Assembly: GCA_019426215.1 (NCBI GenBank)
Contig: CM033408.1
Location: 28,251,953-28,315,952, forward strand
DNA from: Buddleja alternifolia
Taxonomy: Eukaryota > Streptophyta > Magnoliopsida > Lamiales > Scrophulariaceae
Reading direction: 5' to 3'
DNA: 64,000 nt
The notes below the pieces were generated by a model. The model searched no databases. It was not told where the DNA came from and saw nothing but the letters and a program-made list of their open reading frames with translations. Shown one piece after another: positions 22,995-35,346 of the stretch. The translations under genes were made by a program, and so were the position numbers. Within the stretch, counting starts at the first letter, position 1. Every line of letters starts with the position of its first letter.

Positions 22995-25480
22995 ATGGAA
23001 GTCACCTCAAAAGCATCGTCGTCGTCCATTTGGGCGAGAACCACTGTGGCGAATACGCGATTGGCAGTGGAGTCTTTTGATGGCACATGCCATTTTGGTA
23101 TGTGGCAAAGCGAAGTTGTAGACGCACTCTTTCAACAAGGTCTATACTTAGCTATTGAAAAAAAGAAACCAAATGATATAGAGGAAAAAGAACGGAAATT
23201 TGGATGAGAAGGATTTGGCTCTGATGTTGCTGGGATCCCTTCCTGAGGAGTTTGATTTTCTTGAAACCACTCTACTTCACGGGAAGGCTGCTGCTGTATC
23301 TCTTAGCGAAGTTTGTGCTGCCCTATACAGTTATGAACTGAGAAGGACAAGCAAGTTTGTTTAGGCGGAGATGCAGAAGTTTTGTTCATCAGAGGTCGTT
23401 CACAAAACAAAAGGAGTGAAATACTCCAAATTGGAGTTTTGTGAACTTTGTGTTCGTGGGAAACAGACAAGGGTTAAATTTGGAACAGCAATCCATAATA
23501 CTGATGGTATCTTGGATTATGTTCATTCGGATGTGTAGGTCCCTCAAAAAATGAGTTCTTTGGGAGGGAAGCACTAGTTTGTAATCTTTGTTGATGTTTT
23601 TTCCTGGAGAGTTTGGGTGTATACGATGAAGACAAAGGATGAAGTGTTTGAGGTATTCCTCAAATGGAAAAAGATGGTGGAAACTCAAACTGATAAAAAG
23701 GTCAATCGTCTCCGTACAGACAATGGTGGAGAATTTAGGAGTGGTCCATTTCAGAAATTTTGTGAGGATGAAGGCATTGTCAGACACTTCACTGTCAGAC
23801 ATACACCACAACAGAACGGAGTGGCAGAACGCATGAATCGGACTTTGCTGGAGAAAGTTCGGTGTTTGTTATCCAATGCTGGGCTGGGTAAAGAATTTTG
23901 GGCTGAGGCTGTGACATATGCGTGTCATCTCGTTAATCGTCTACCATCTACTGCTATTGATGGAAAAACACCATTGGAGAAATGGTTTGGAAAGTCTGCT
24001 GCTGATTATGATTCCTTACATGTGTTTGGTTCCACTGCATATTATCATGTTAAGGAATCAAAGTTGGATCCTAGAGCAAAGAAAGCTGTGTTCATGGGGA
24101 TCACCTCTGGTATAAAAGGCTATCGCCTTTGGTGTCCAGAAACAAAGAAAATAATCTTTAGCAGTGATGTCACCTTTGATGAATCTACCGTGTTGGAAAA
24201 GGTGAATGCAGAACAGCAGGATGGTACTCCCAAATAGGTGGAGTTTGAAAAATTTGTTGTCCCAGCAGATCAAGAAACTATTGATCATTCTCCTACGGTA
24301 GAAGGAGATTTTGAAGAAGAGGAAGTTCAACCCCAAGAACTTCCACAGCAACTTGAATCAATTGCAACTAGCAAGCCAGAGAGGACAATCAGAAAACCTG
24401 CTCGCTTTGATGATATGGTGGCTTGTGCATCTGCAATTGCCGCTGATGATGTTCCTACCACTTATATTGAAGCAGTCAAAGGACCAGAGAAAGATAAGTG
24501 TAGGATTGCCATGAGTGAAGAAATGCAGTCCCTTCATAAGAATCAAACATGGGAACTGGCCAGTCTCCCGAAGGGAAAGGAGGCAATTGGATGCAAATGG
24601 GTATTTGCAAAGAAAGATGGATTTCCTAGCCAAGGTGATGTTCTCTACAAAGCCAGATTGGTGGCCAAAGGTTACGCTCAGAAGGAGGCCATTGATTATA
24701 ATGAGGTGTTTTCTCCAGTTGTAAAACACTCCTCCATTAGAATTTTGTTGGCTTTGGTAGCACAGTTGGATTTTGAACTAGTTCAGTTGAATGTAAAAAC
24801 TGCATTTTTACATGGAGACTTGGAAGAGGAAATCTATATGACTTAGCCAGAAGGATTCAAAGTTGCTGAAAATGAAAATTTGGTTTGTAAACTTCAAAAA
24901 TCGTTGTACGGATTGAAGCAATCTCCGAGGCAGTGGTACAAGCGATTTGACAAGTTTATGATGGGAATTGGGTACACAAGAAGCAAATACGATCATTGTG
25001 TGTATTTGCACAAGCTACAAGATGGATCCTTCATATATCTTCTTCTGTATGTTGATGATATGTTGATTGCCTCCCCGAGTCTAATAGAAATTGAGAAGTT
25101 GAAGACTCATTTGAAAAGGGAGTTTGAGATGAAGGATCTAGGTGAGGCGAAGAAAATTCTCGGCATGGAGATTTTCAGAGATAGAAAATTGAGGAGGCTT
25201 TGTTTGACTCAGAAACAATATCTGAGTAGGATGTTGAGGCGTTTTGGCATTGATAAAAAGTCAAAACTAGTTAGTACTCCGTTTGCTCCTCATTTTAAGC
25301 TTAGCGCCACTGTCACCTACGTCTGAAGCAGAACGAGAATACATGTCAAAAGTATCGTATGCAAATGTTGTTGGTAGCTTGATGTATGCTATGGTGTATA
25401 CGAGGCCTGATATTTCCCAAGCAGTGGGGGTTGTGAGTAGGTATATGCATGATCCTGGAAAGGAACATTGGAAAATTTGA
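22995..25480 (+). pseudogene. Broken Gag-Pol of Copia copy B
   Basis: Starts at the same ATG as copy A (MEVTSKASSSS). The frame is lost at about 23190 where a deletion joins gag to a downstream part. A second deletion near 23411 removes the zinc knuckle and protease. Integrase survives as an open block (23617-24237) with the RTDNGGEF and [10 protein letters not shown] motifs. A Gln-to-stop TAG follows at 24235-24237. RT is open from 24238 to a TAG at 24844-24846, then 24880-25326 with YVDD. RT here keeps the seven residues (around FELVQL) that copy A lost. The remnant ends at GKEHW as in copy A. Confidence 0.9.
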
Positions 25481-25549
25481 AGATTGGTTTTTTGTGACCC
25501 CGTTTGACAAGGAGATTGAAGATTTTGGAAATTCGCCAAGGTGGAGATT

Positions 25550-26048
25550 TGTTGAATTGTGGTGAAGAAATGGCTCATTTCCCTTTGATAATGAAAGAGC
25601 AATTTGTCCCACATAGGAAGAATTTTGTAAAGGGCCATCCATTTTCCTATAAAAAGGGATCCACCTTTTAGTTGTTTGATATCCCTTAGCCTCTCATCTT
25701 TGGCTATTCTTCTTTTCTCCTCTATAGTTTTGTATATTTCACTTTTGGTCCTTTCTTTTGTTTAGTGAAATATTTTGGTGGGGTCCGAGGATGTAGGCTA
25801 AATTAGCCGAACCTCGTTATATTTTGTGTTCTTTATTTTGTGCTATTCTTCAAGTAGCCATTGCTAGTTATAGTTGTAGTGTTATATTAAATTCGTCTAG
25901 TTAATTCTGTCGAAGAGGTTGGGTTTTAAGCGCGACCGTTGTGACGCCTCCAATCTTTCCTGAGAATTAAATCTAGTGTGGTTTTCTAGTACAATATTTC
26001 CCTCGCTATTTCTATATTTGGTGGAATATGACTCTGAGTTCCACAACA
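25550..26048 (+). repeat. 3' LTR of Copia copy B
   Basis: 499 bp, the same as the 5' LTR apart from substitutions and one 8-bp deletion. Confidence 0.93.
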
Positions 26049-26053
26049 CCCTT

Positions 26054-26687
26054 GTCTCACAAAGGTGTCGAAAGTGTCGCATCTGATTTTTTGGACGAAA
26101 TAAAAAAAAAAATCAAATTCGCAAATTAAGCAAAAATGTGAAATCCAAAAAAGTTAAATCAAACTCTACAATTGAAATAACTTCCTGTACCGGATAAAAT
26201 CATCGTTTGAATAAGTGGGGAAAGAATTATTGTTATGGGTACTAAATTGGCTTCATTCCATCATATGCTAATAATTATAGTATGGGGAAAAATTTATTTC
26301 TACCTCTTAATTTATAAATAAACAAAATGCATAATAGAAAGTTGCATGTGCAAAAAAATTTTTTTTTTTTGAGGTAATGTACAAAAGTATATATATCTAA
26401 CATTTGTCAAATATTTTGAAATAAATAAAATAGAAACTTGGATGTTATTTGTGGGGAGGGACCAATATCCACTCGTGTGAGTAGGGATAGTGACAAATAA
26501 CAAAATAAGTACAAAAATAATTATTACGTTGACATAATCTTAAATTTCCTCTAACTTGACCTCCTAGCTAGCCTAGCTCCACGTCCCCTCTCATATACAA
26601 GTAGAATTCTAGACTAAGAAATCCAGCTCTATTGCACTAATAATTAATGGTGTCCTACTAATTATAGATTTCTAGAATGTAGCCTTA
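26054..26687. other. Intergenic, no gene seen
   Basis: AT-rich, with a T14 run at about 26357. No protein-like frame. Confidence 0.5.
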
Positions 26688-26695
26688 TCCCCCAC

Positions 26696-27372
26696 CAATA
26701 TTTTGAAACCCAACTCGGACCGATTGGTCAAACCGGTTCTTAAAACGGCTCGGGTTGAAAGCAAAAACCGCTTTAGCCAGAAAATCGCTTTTTTTAGGCC
26801 AGAACCGTTCGACCCAGCGGTTCAACCGTCGGACCGGTAGAATCGGTACTGGGTCGACAAAACTGGCCGATTCGTGAGTTATATAAAAAAAAGGGCTGAT
26901 TTGTAAATCAGGGTTTGAGCCCAATTCCCCTCTTTTCATTTCTCCTTCACGGCTGCTGCTGATGCTCCTTCACGTCTTCATGTCTGCTCCTCCTTCACGG
27001 TTGTCCTTCACATCTAAGGTAATATCTTAGTTATTTTAATCATTAATACAAGAGCCCAAGGATTGTATTCGACTTTCATGATTTATCCCATAGTTTTCGG
27101 GGGGGGGGGGGGGGGAATGTTGTTGAATGAGAGGGATTTTGAAGAGTTTATCATTTACCATTTAAAAAATCGTTTACTTTGTATGTAGTTGTAGAGAAAA
27201 TATTTTTTCTTCATATTTTTATGTATTATAATATTTAATATTATATTAATTATTATTTATTGCGTAATTATGACGTCACCGGTCCGGCCGCGGTTGACCC
27301 AACGGTCGAACCGGTGAACCTTAGCCCGGTCGATTTTCCGGTTCGATGACCGGTCCGGGTTTCAGAACATTG
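26696..27372. mobile_element. hAT-like non-autonomous element, 8-bp target duplication
   Basis: Ends CAATATTTTGAAACCC and GGGTTTCAGAACATTG are inverted repeats (14 of 16), flanked by TCCCCCAC on both sides (26688-26695 and 27373-27380). Subterminal regions are rich in CCGGTTCGACC-type motifs on both strands, so the ends could fold. The core has a run of CTTCACGG-like phrases ending AAGGTAATAT, a possible captured exon end, and a G17-18 run at about 27100. No transposase. Confidence 0.9.
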
Positions 27373-27380
27373 TCCCCCAC

Positions 27381-29012
27381 AACATAAAACCCTACTTTGA
27401 CAAATAAAAAAATAAAATTACATTCGTGGCATCTTAGTCATCACAAAAATATTATGAACAAAGTAGCTCCATCAACACACTAGAAATTTTTTTTCCTAAT
27501 CCTACCTGATCAAACATTATATATAAATCAGTCATCGTCAACTCATAATACACTCATATAAAGTGATGGTTCACTCTCTTAGTAAGGCTCGAATTTGTGA
27601 TATTTAAGTAAAAAGTTAGAGAACCGACAATATATTACCACATTGGAATTGATTAATCTTGTGTAATTGATTGGAGACTTAACTAACTTAAAAGGTTAAA
27701 ATGGCCCCTCACAACCTAGGATGACTTCTTGCGAGCTAGATAGGTACACAATGCTATGTTGAAAATGTGGTAAAGCCTTTCCGTTTTAGCCTTTAGCTTG
27801 GCCAAAACCTTACCTATTTTAGCCATAGCCCGTAATGTACGACTACTACCATGGCTAGATCGTGCCCCAATCTCACGAGTACTTGCTCCAAAAAATTATA
27901 TCCTATACTTAATGTTTCAATTAGAAAATAAATTGTGTAGCATGAGTTTGGTGTATGTATGTATCTCTTATAAGTGCTCCACAAAGATAATATACTTCAA
28001 AAAAAAATAAAAATTCAACAATAATAACAACAACTAGTTTTTCAATTTTTCCTAGATTATCTTTATTTAAAATGAACACATTTTTTTAAAAAAAAGGCTA
28101 AGTTCATTTTCCAGAGCTTATAAAGTGTTCTATAGACTTATTTTAAAAAATTATAAGCTTGAAAAGCGTATAAGATGGTGTCGGTGTTATGTTTGGTAGA
28201 TTTAGTGCGAGTCGTTTTTTCCCTTGACAAAGTGATCAAAAGTTTTGTCTGAGATATTTAAGTTGTGACATGAGCTTTAAATTTTGATTTTTATTTCTAG
28301 AGGCTTTTTTATTTTTTTATTTCTAATTTGTCCATGTTAACAATATATTATGTGAATAATAATTCCATGACATGGTAGGTAAAATTTGGTGTTTGTACCT
28401 ATATTGATCTATCAAACACTATAAAATATTTATCTAGATAATACGATATGAATACAATATTAAATAGACACATATATCCGCATAAAGATATATTATAATT
28501 TAATATATTGATTGTACGTTAATGGAGACTCTTGATATTAAGTAATATGTAGACTTGTATTTTTTATAGCAAATATAATATGTCAGAAATCAGAATAATA
28601 TTATAGTATAACGTACAATGAAAACACTTTTTCGTAAAATATTATCTGAAATTAATACATACAAATAATAGTCGGCACGATAATACTAGTGCAATAAATT
28701 TAATATTTAGTCATGTATATTTTTAGGTTTAAAATTGAAAAATTTATGTTAGCATCCATTTAGGATTATGCTAATATTTAACTTATATACAATATACAAT
28801 CCAAAATTTAATATTTAGTCATGTATATTTTTAGGTTTAAAATTAAAGAATTCATGTTAGCATCCATTTAGGATTATGCTAAATATTTAACTTATATACA
28901 AAATACAATTGGATTACATGTATATTTTAAATTATATATATGGTACGACTAGCCTTGCTATTCCATCATACCCTAGTTTCTTTTCTAATATTTTTCTTGA
29001 TTTTTATTTTGA
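27381..29012. other. Intergenic, no gene; one tandem duplication
   Basis: No coding sequence recognised. It contains the 108-bp tandem duplication at 28696-28911. Confidence 0.5.
28696..28911. repeat. 108-bp tandem duplication
   Basis: AAATTTAATATTTAGTCATG... to ...ATACAAT occurs twice, period 108 bp, with a handful of differences. Confidence 0.95.
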
Positions 29013-29275
29013 GAAAATTACGTACAGACTCACTCACTTTAGTGTTAATTATCAAACAACCCCAAAATTTTTGAAATTGCATAAATTCCCCAACATGTTA
29101 AGGCATTTTTACAATTACACTCCCTGTTTGTTTAAAAATTCATATAATTTCACCCCTATAAACCTTACAGATAGACCTTTTGAAGAGATCTCGTTATAAT
29201 TTACCAAAAATCAGAGGTTTTTTTTGGTAATTAGCAATAAAGTGGGCATGTAGTTCACCCTATTATTTTTCAAGA
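29013..29275. mobile_element. Possible degenerate TIR element
   Basis: The left side has ACTTTAGTGTTAATTATCAAACAACCCC. The reverse complement of the right side has ACTTTATTGCTAATTACCAAAAAAAACC. The layout recalls the ATAATTAC-type elements at 9737 and 29869. Boundaries uncertain. Confidence 0.5.
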
Positions 29276-29654
29276 ACCAATTATGAGAAGTGTCGAAGAC
29301 AACCAATTATTCTTCAACTTTTGTGACAAGTAGATAAATTTCTTTGTTAGCCAAATCATCTTCATCCCCCACCACAAAACCCCATTTCTCATATAAAAAT
29401 AACAGAAAATCAAAACATCAAAGGGACCAAAAAATGTGAAAAGCAAAGGAAAATAGTAAAGATCATGCTTCTTTCAATCTAACAAAAGACACCCATATAT
29501 TTGTTTCAGAGATTTCCTATTCAACAGAAGAAAACCAAAACTGTTATTCAGACTTGATAATAAAAAAAATTATTTCTTTTTCTATTCTCTCTACTCAATG
29601 TTTCAACCTCATGAAAAATTTTCTAAAAACCCACAGAAGAATTGGGATAACAAG

Positions 29655-32600
29655 TCAAGATTCCAGCTTAGCGTTAGACGAACTCAATCCACACGAAATG
29701 CCCCCGATTTGTGAGTCAAATGGCGCCAAGAATTTTGGTTTCACTCCTTGCAGTAGTTTAAGGGATGGCTTTGATTTGATGTACTGCACAACACATGAGG
29801 AACAATTATTTTCAATAAGTATACCAAAGTCGGAATGAATCTTAGAGAGTTGTGGGAATTTTAGTCCAGGATAATTACAACCTGTGAATTTTGGACAACA
29901 TGTGGGTGTTACCACATGAACTGTTGTAATTGTTACAGGACCTCCTAAGAATAATACCAAAACTTGCCTTGTTAAAAATAGGGCTAACCCCGACACCTCA
30001 TGCAAAAAATAGGGTCAATCACAAACACCTCATGTGTGAGACCCTAATTACGAAAAACACCCCGAAGTTTTGGAAAATTACCAAGACCTTCCCTGCCAGT
30101 AGAAGCAGATTACACCCTATATTTCTGACTACTCAGGATCTACTAGGGGTGTCTGGATAATTTATAAAAGCTCAGGGTGCTCGTGGTAATTACCTAATAA
30201 GCGAAGGGGTGTGCATGTAATTATCCCTATTAAAAAAAACATGGACAAATTTTCAGTCGAAGATGATTAAGTACCTTAGTTACATCCCTTAAGAAAGCGC
30301 TGATTTCTTCTTCTGTAAGCTCGCCTTCATCGGAGTCTTCCTCCCAACCCAAAGAGCGGAGGAAGGCAGCCTCTTCCTCGTCTGGAACAATAGGGTCGGA
30401 GCTAGGATGTTTCTTTCCATTGCTAACATACTCTTGTGAAGCATCGCCCTTGCAGGTAAAATCACCTCTCACCTCAGGCAAAAAGGCCCCACTCGGGCTT
30501 ACTCTTAAAGAGGCCTCATCAGCTTGAGAAGTATTAGCAGCAGGAACATCATCAATTTCAGCAAACTTATCTGAAGAAGATGCTGAATCAGAAACAGAAG
30601 CGAAGTTTGGCACAGATTTCTTTCTCACTGAGTTGAAAAACTCATTTCGACTCCGAGCTTGCGAGGTGGGTCGTTTCTCTAGAACAGTCAATACTGGCTT
30701 ACGGTCGGGGACGGGGTTGTTTGGTAGGCCCCTAGTTGCAGAAACAGATGGAGTGGTAGCAAGTGTAGAACTCGAGTTGTCCTTCACAAGAGGAGTGACA
30801 GCATTCTGTTCTCGCACTGGCTTGAGAACTTGGAGCTTTCCCACATTTGATGACGTCTTTGAAACTTCGCCTTTCACAGACCCACCACGAGCAGAGTGAT
30901 TAACAGCAAGTGAAGATGACAAGGGATGCTGCTGTGGGCCCGCTTTAGGTTTCTGTTTATCTGAAGAACTCAAAACCTGCACAAAAGTTTAGCACAATTA
31001 ACAAATGAATTCAGTAGTGCCAAACCAGTATAAGGGCATCTACCAATAGTAATTAACTGTAATATAAACAACTGCTAAATTTTCATCAATCGTACATATG
31101 AAGGCATGAGCATACAGTAAATTGGGGAAGATCCCCAATTAAAGCTTCTAACCAGACAATGTTCTTATTTACTGTCACGTCCCGGTCCCACAGGGCGGGG
31201 GCCCGCAAGCGAGACCCGGCATAATGGGCTCCGCTACCAATTACTTCGCATCCGTCCTCGCTTTGCGAAAATGATTAACCTAAGTCGCTAGATAAGTCCA
31301 TTATACCAACTTATAAATCATTTCACATTTCTTCCCACAACCAATGTGGGAATGTGGGCTATCACATTTACCATGGTGTAAGGAACTATTAAAATCATAA
31401 TTTTCTTTAAACATTCTTGCTAGTATCTATAGGTCATTATTTACTGCAACCAAAAAAACAAAAAACCAAAGAGGTCATCATTTATAGGAAAGGTTAAAGA
31501 AAACATCAGATATCTCTTTTCCAAAATATTGCAATTTCATGTGTCCAATTCCATAACCCAACCCCCTTCCGCTCCTTTCCACTGATTTTCACATTTATAG
31601 CAATTTCACTAGACCTAAATGAAAATGGTCATGAGCCCATCTATCTGTTTCAAGACGTCACTAGTCCCGCAAGAGAGGTACCTCCTAATTTCTAGCATCA
31701 ATTATGGGACTATGGGTTACACCTAGTTACGAGAAAAGAAAAAAGAAGTCATTGATAATAGATCAACCTAATGACTAATGTACCCACAAAAAATGCTAAT
31801 ATTAAAAGGATCAAAAGTCAATCTGTTCAATTGACATGGAACACATAGGAGTTCAAATGCAGCAACTGAAAATAGAAGATATATTATCAGTTTGGTGAGG
31901 TTAGTATGATATAAATCAAGTTTGTGAACTCAAATCGAGTTTGCCAGGAATATCCAATTAATGCAGTCGTCATGGAGTGGCATTTAGACCCTTCGTAGGC
32001 AGATCATCATTTACAAAGAAAAAGACACTAACTTGAACAAGTGAAACACGATAAAAATCAAGTTCAATTACTTCCCTAATAAGGACATAGATACATATAT
32101 CATATAAAGTGAAAGACTAATTTTTTACCAATGATGAAAAAGAGATGCTCTCACAAACAAGAATGGATCAAATCTCTCTCCTGATATAAACTAATTCGTG
32201 GATCACCATGTACCCCAAAAAGAAGTAATGAACTTAAACTTTTACACTGTAAAACCACATCATAAATATGCTCCAACGAGTTCTGCAATAGTATAAAATG
32301 TCAAGTGTGATCTCATCTACCAGGAGGTCCAAGACAATCAAGTGTAATCTTATCTACCAGGTTTATTTCTTAACCCTATATTAGCTCGTTCAAATTCCAG
32401 AAACACCGGTTTTCTGCAACTTGTCCTGGAAGGTGCACAAATAGAACAGAAGACAACTTAGAGGACATGTACTGCTTCTGGTTGCACTTCTGTTGAGATG
32501 GTATACAGTTTATACCAGAGGTGAAAGAAAATCAAATTAACATGGAGTTCTTCTCAGGACAAGTGACTCCAACATTGTCAAATTATTCAAAATAGGTGAC

Positions 32601-35346
32601 AGCCTGAAAGGGTAGACAAACTACTTGAAAGGTGATGAAGAAACATTGGTTAAAAAGCATAGTTCAAATTCAACGTGTTGTATAGGTCAAAGTTATTTTG
32701 GGGCATCGGTTTGCTGTAATCATGGATTTTGCTCTTTGGAAATATAGAATTGACAATTTCTACTCACATTTATCATTCATCTAGAAAAATAATGATCGGC
32801 AGATTTGTAGTGGAGGAGCTGAATGGCAAGTTTACAGAACTGCATAATGAATATAAATGCAAGTTGATGGTGAAGGCAAAAATGAGTGCACTGTTCGAAG
32901 ACATTAACATTACTTGTCGATAGGTGATAACCATCAGTCTCCAAGCTTTCTCAAGGTCAATTTCATTTTCGACGATTATATTTCATTTTTCTCATAAATT
33001 AAATAGGAGCATTTCAGTAAAGAGATGGATCCCCAAATTCTAAACATATATTAATAGCCAACTCTCTACAATAACTGGTGAGATAATGATGATTTGTCTG
33101 CCGGAGAAAAAATTAGAAAATAATATTTTAATCACCTGTAAAACATAATAGTATTTTACCGTCTTTATCTGTTAAATATCATGCCACATGCTTGGAAGCT
33201 TTTATTTCTCTTATAAAAATATTATTAAATTTCCAGAAAATGGAAATACTGCAAGTCATGACCCTGGTTACTCTTATGGGTACCTATTGCTATCAATTCC
33301 TATTTTAAGACTTGGGGATTAACATACCACAAGCATACAGATTCTCCCTGAGAATTTTGATCTTATCCTTTCATTATATTTAATGGCGTTTATGGAAAAA
33401 AATTCAAGAGAGTGCTACTTCTACAATTGTTTGGACAAATAACTTCAAATCCACTTTTACATTTCTTTATCCAGCCCAGAGTATCCCTCTTTTGCACAAA
33501 TAGAATGTTCAATTACCAAGAGTAAACTCTTTAACCATTTAAAGCAGAGAACGTGCAACAAAAGGATTCGCAGGAGAAACTTGTCACAATCCACTTTTCT
33601 CTAATTATGTGTTTTTCATGTATACTAAATCTCACCCAAAGCAAGTTGGATAGGTGTACCAGGCATTATCCACTGCTTCATTCGGGGATATACTACATAA
33701 TGAAAGCATCCGGCAATTCCATTATGTGGGACCAACGCTTGTGTAATGTTTAGAATGATGATGTCAGCACTCTCAATGATTTGAATGCTAGCATCCGTAC
33801 TATATACCCTTTGTAGCATAGAATAAAAACAGGTCTCCTTAACTTCATTGGTCTAATTTATGAGGTATGCCAGCATATCTTGTGAATCATTTCTTTATCT
33901 ATAAATACCAAATGAACCCAATAAGTCCACAGCTACAGCTACAAATGCAGGTACTTTTTTAGCTAAAATTAATCCAATCTTTGAATCAACAACAAATATT
34001 AATGAGCCACTAATATACAAGTAAGACAGTTGGCATTCAAGAGATAAACAGAAGCCCTTAAATACTTGCTATTTCATCATTAGCAAGATCTAACATCAGA
34101 GAATTCTTCAAAATATAAAAAAAAAAAATGAGAGACAACCCATAGCTGGCAAGAAAAAAAAAAAGATTGGCATAAGCGGCTAAGCGCGCAGAAATTGGAT
34201 ATCATCAACTTCAAGCAGGTATGAGTTGCATTCTTACCAAAGTTTTTGGCATGGACGGCGTAAGAGGAATTAATTGCCTAGATTGTTTAATAGCCAGTTC
34301 TTCAAGTTTCTGAGTTCCCACTGATATCTATAACAAAACAAACATTGTTTATCAGCACACTCACTCATAGATTATCTCCCATAGTAAAAAAGAGAAGGGA
34401 ACCAACCTGAGTAGTAGTCTGAGCACGACTAGGACCCTGAAGAACAGCTTCTGCCATGTTAAGACTCGTGTTTGTACCCAAAGCCAGAGAAGGACTTAAT
34501 GGAGAGGCATGCTGCGAAGATGAGATGCCACTTCCATTGTTTCCAACTAAAACAGGAACCTCTGCCAAAGCCGATGTCCATTTTTCACCACCTATTGTAC
34601 CTGAGGTACCGATGCGTAAGCTCTGAATGGCAGAACTAAAGCCAAGAGATGGAACTCTTCTGACCTCGGGAGTGACTGCTCTTTCTTCTATTCCCAGAGA
34701 AGGAAAATCTCTCTCAAAACTTGTCTTGTTCACCCCTCCAACGGGACCGCCCTTGGTAAGCAATTTGTTGGTAGTATTTCGCCCACCACTGCTCGAGTCA
34801 GTTAAAACTTTCTTAGGCCATGTGTCGCCACGTTTCCCAGAAATCATCGACTGCGAACGCCTTAACCCATCCCTGTCAAATTTATTTGAAAAAGTGTCAT
34901 CCAGTGGATCTGAAGTGTTACGTTGCCGACGGTCCCCAAAAACAACCTTGTTTCTGTCACGAGAATCATATGTATCCTTCTCCCAGTCCCTGTCATGTCG
35001 GTTCCTACCAAAATTACTATAAGGGTTCAGATTACTAGAACCATTACTACTAGAACTCCGGCGGAAATATGAAGAGGTAGCCCTATCAGACCTAAAGGAT
35101 CGTCCAACATCAGAACCATTGCTATTCACAAATGACTTATTTCTCACAAACTTTCCTGCTGCGTGATCATCTAAAAGAACAGAAACATAATTAGAAATTA
35201 GCTACAATTAATGACTTCGAATATATGATAAAAGAGTTTTGTTTAAAGATAATCAAATTACCTGAATGTGATATAGAGCTGCCACCGTTCAGGCTTCCAG
35301 CATTTTTCAACCATTCTGGTACTAATGTGGGCTCACTTCTTTCCAT
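29655..35346 (-). CDS. Conserved plant protein of unknown function, serine-rich (five exons)
   Basis: Exons in coding order: 35346-35262, 35170-34407, 34327-34238, 30976-30275, 29783-29655. All introns are GT-AG and the sum is 1770 bp, or 589 residues. The start MERSEPTLVPEWLK is the kind of N-terminus conserved in a plant family I cannot name with certainty. Residues 29-160 are Arg/Ser/Asp/Asn-rich and likely disordered. A short 'FERDFPSLG' motif lies in exon 2. Near the C-terminus an acidic block (EEEAAFLRSLGWEEDSDEGELTEEEI) runs into 'AFLRDVTK', then 'YIKSKPSLKLL' after the last splice, and 'GLSSSNAKLES' ends the protein. No enzyme or membrane segments seen; probably a nuclear or RNA-associated regulator by composition, which is inference. 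Intron 3 is about 3.3 kb and carries a solo LTR; the last intron carries a TIR element. It is divergently oriented to the MEKK1-type gene. Confidence 0.88.
29869..30226. mobile_element. TIR element in the last intron of the 29655-35346 gene
   Basis: Starts GGATAATTACA and ends TGTAATTATCC, inverted repeats of 11 bp with weaker similarity inside. It carries AATTACC and ACACCTCATG phrases typical of inverted-repeat MITEs and relates loosely to the element at 9737. No target duplication confirmed. It lies wholly between exon 5 (29783) and exon 4 (30275). Confidence 0.65.
31173..31366. mobile_element. 194-bp solo LTR in intron 3
   Basis: Begins TGTCACGTCCCGG, ends GGGCTATCACA, and is flanked by TTTAC on both sides (31168-31172 and 31367-31371). 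TG...CA ends, a 5-bp duplication and no internal domain fit a solo LTR of a small (TRIM-like) retrotransposon, left by LTR-LTR recombination. It is markedly more GC-rich than the intron around it. Orientation not determined. Confidence 0.8.

Larger units (their letters stand above)
22352..26048 (+). mobile_element. Ty1/Copia retrotransposon, copy B (deleted), same family as A
   Basis: LTRs at 22352-22858 (507 bp) and 25550-26048 (499 bp, one 8-bp internal deletion) match those of copy A. The target duplication CCCTT is perfect (22347-22351 and 26049-26053). Primer site TGGTATCAGAGC at 22861-22872. The interior has two large deletions relative to copy A: about 330 bp in gag, and about 690 bp covering the zinc knuckle, protease and pre-integrase. 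Frameshifts and stops add to these. It ends with the same RNase-H-deletion junction as copy A. Confidence 0.95.

Noticed and set aside
26685..26939. 84-residue minus-strand frame
   Set aside because: It lies across the end of a hAT-like element and its composition follows the CCGGTT-rich inverted repeats.
30230..30274. Continuation of exon 4 of the serine-rich gene to a stop at 30230
   Set aside because: This is intron read-through: a GT donor lies at 30274-30273 and a matching acceptor plus conserved C-terminus lie at 29783-29655.
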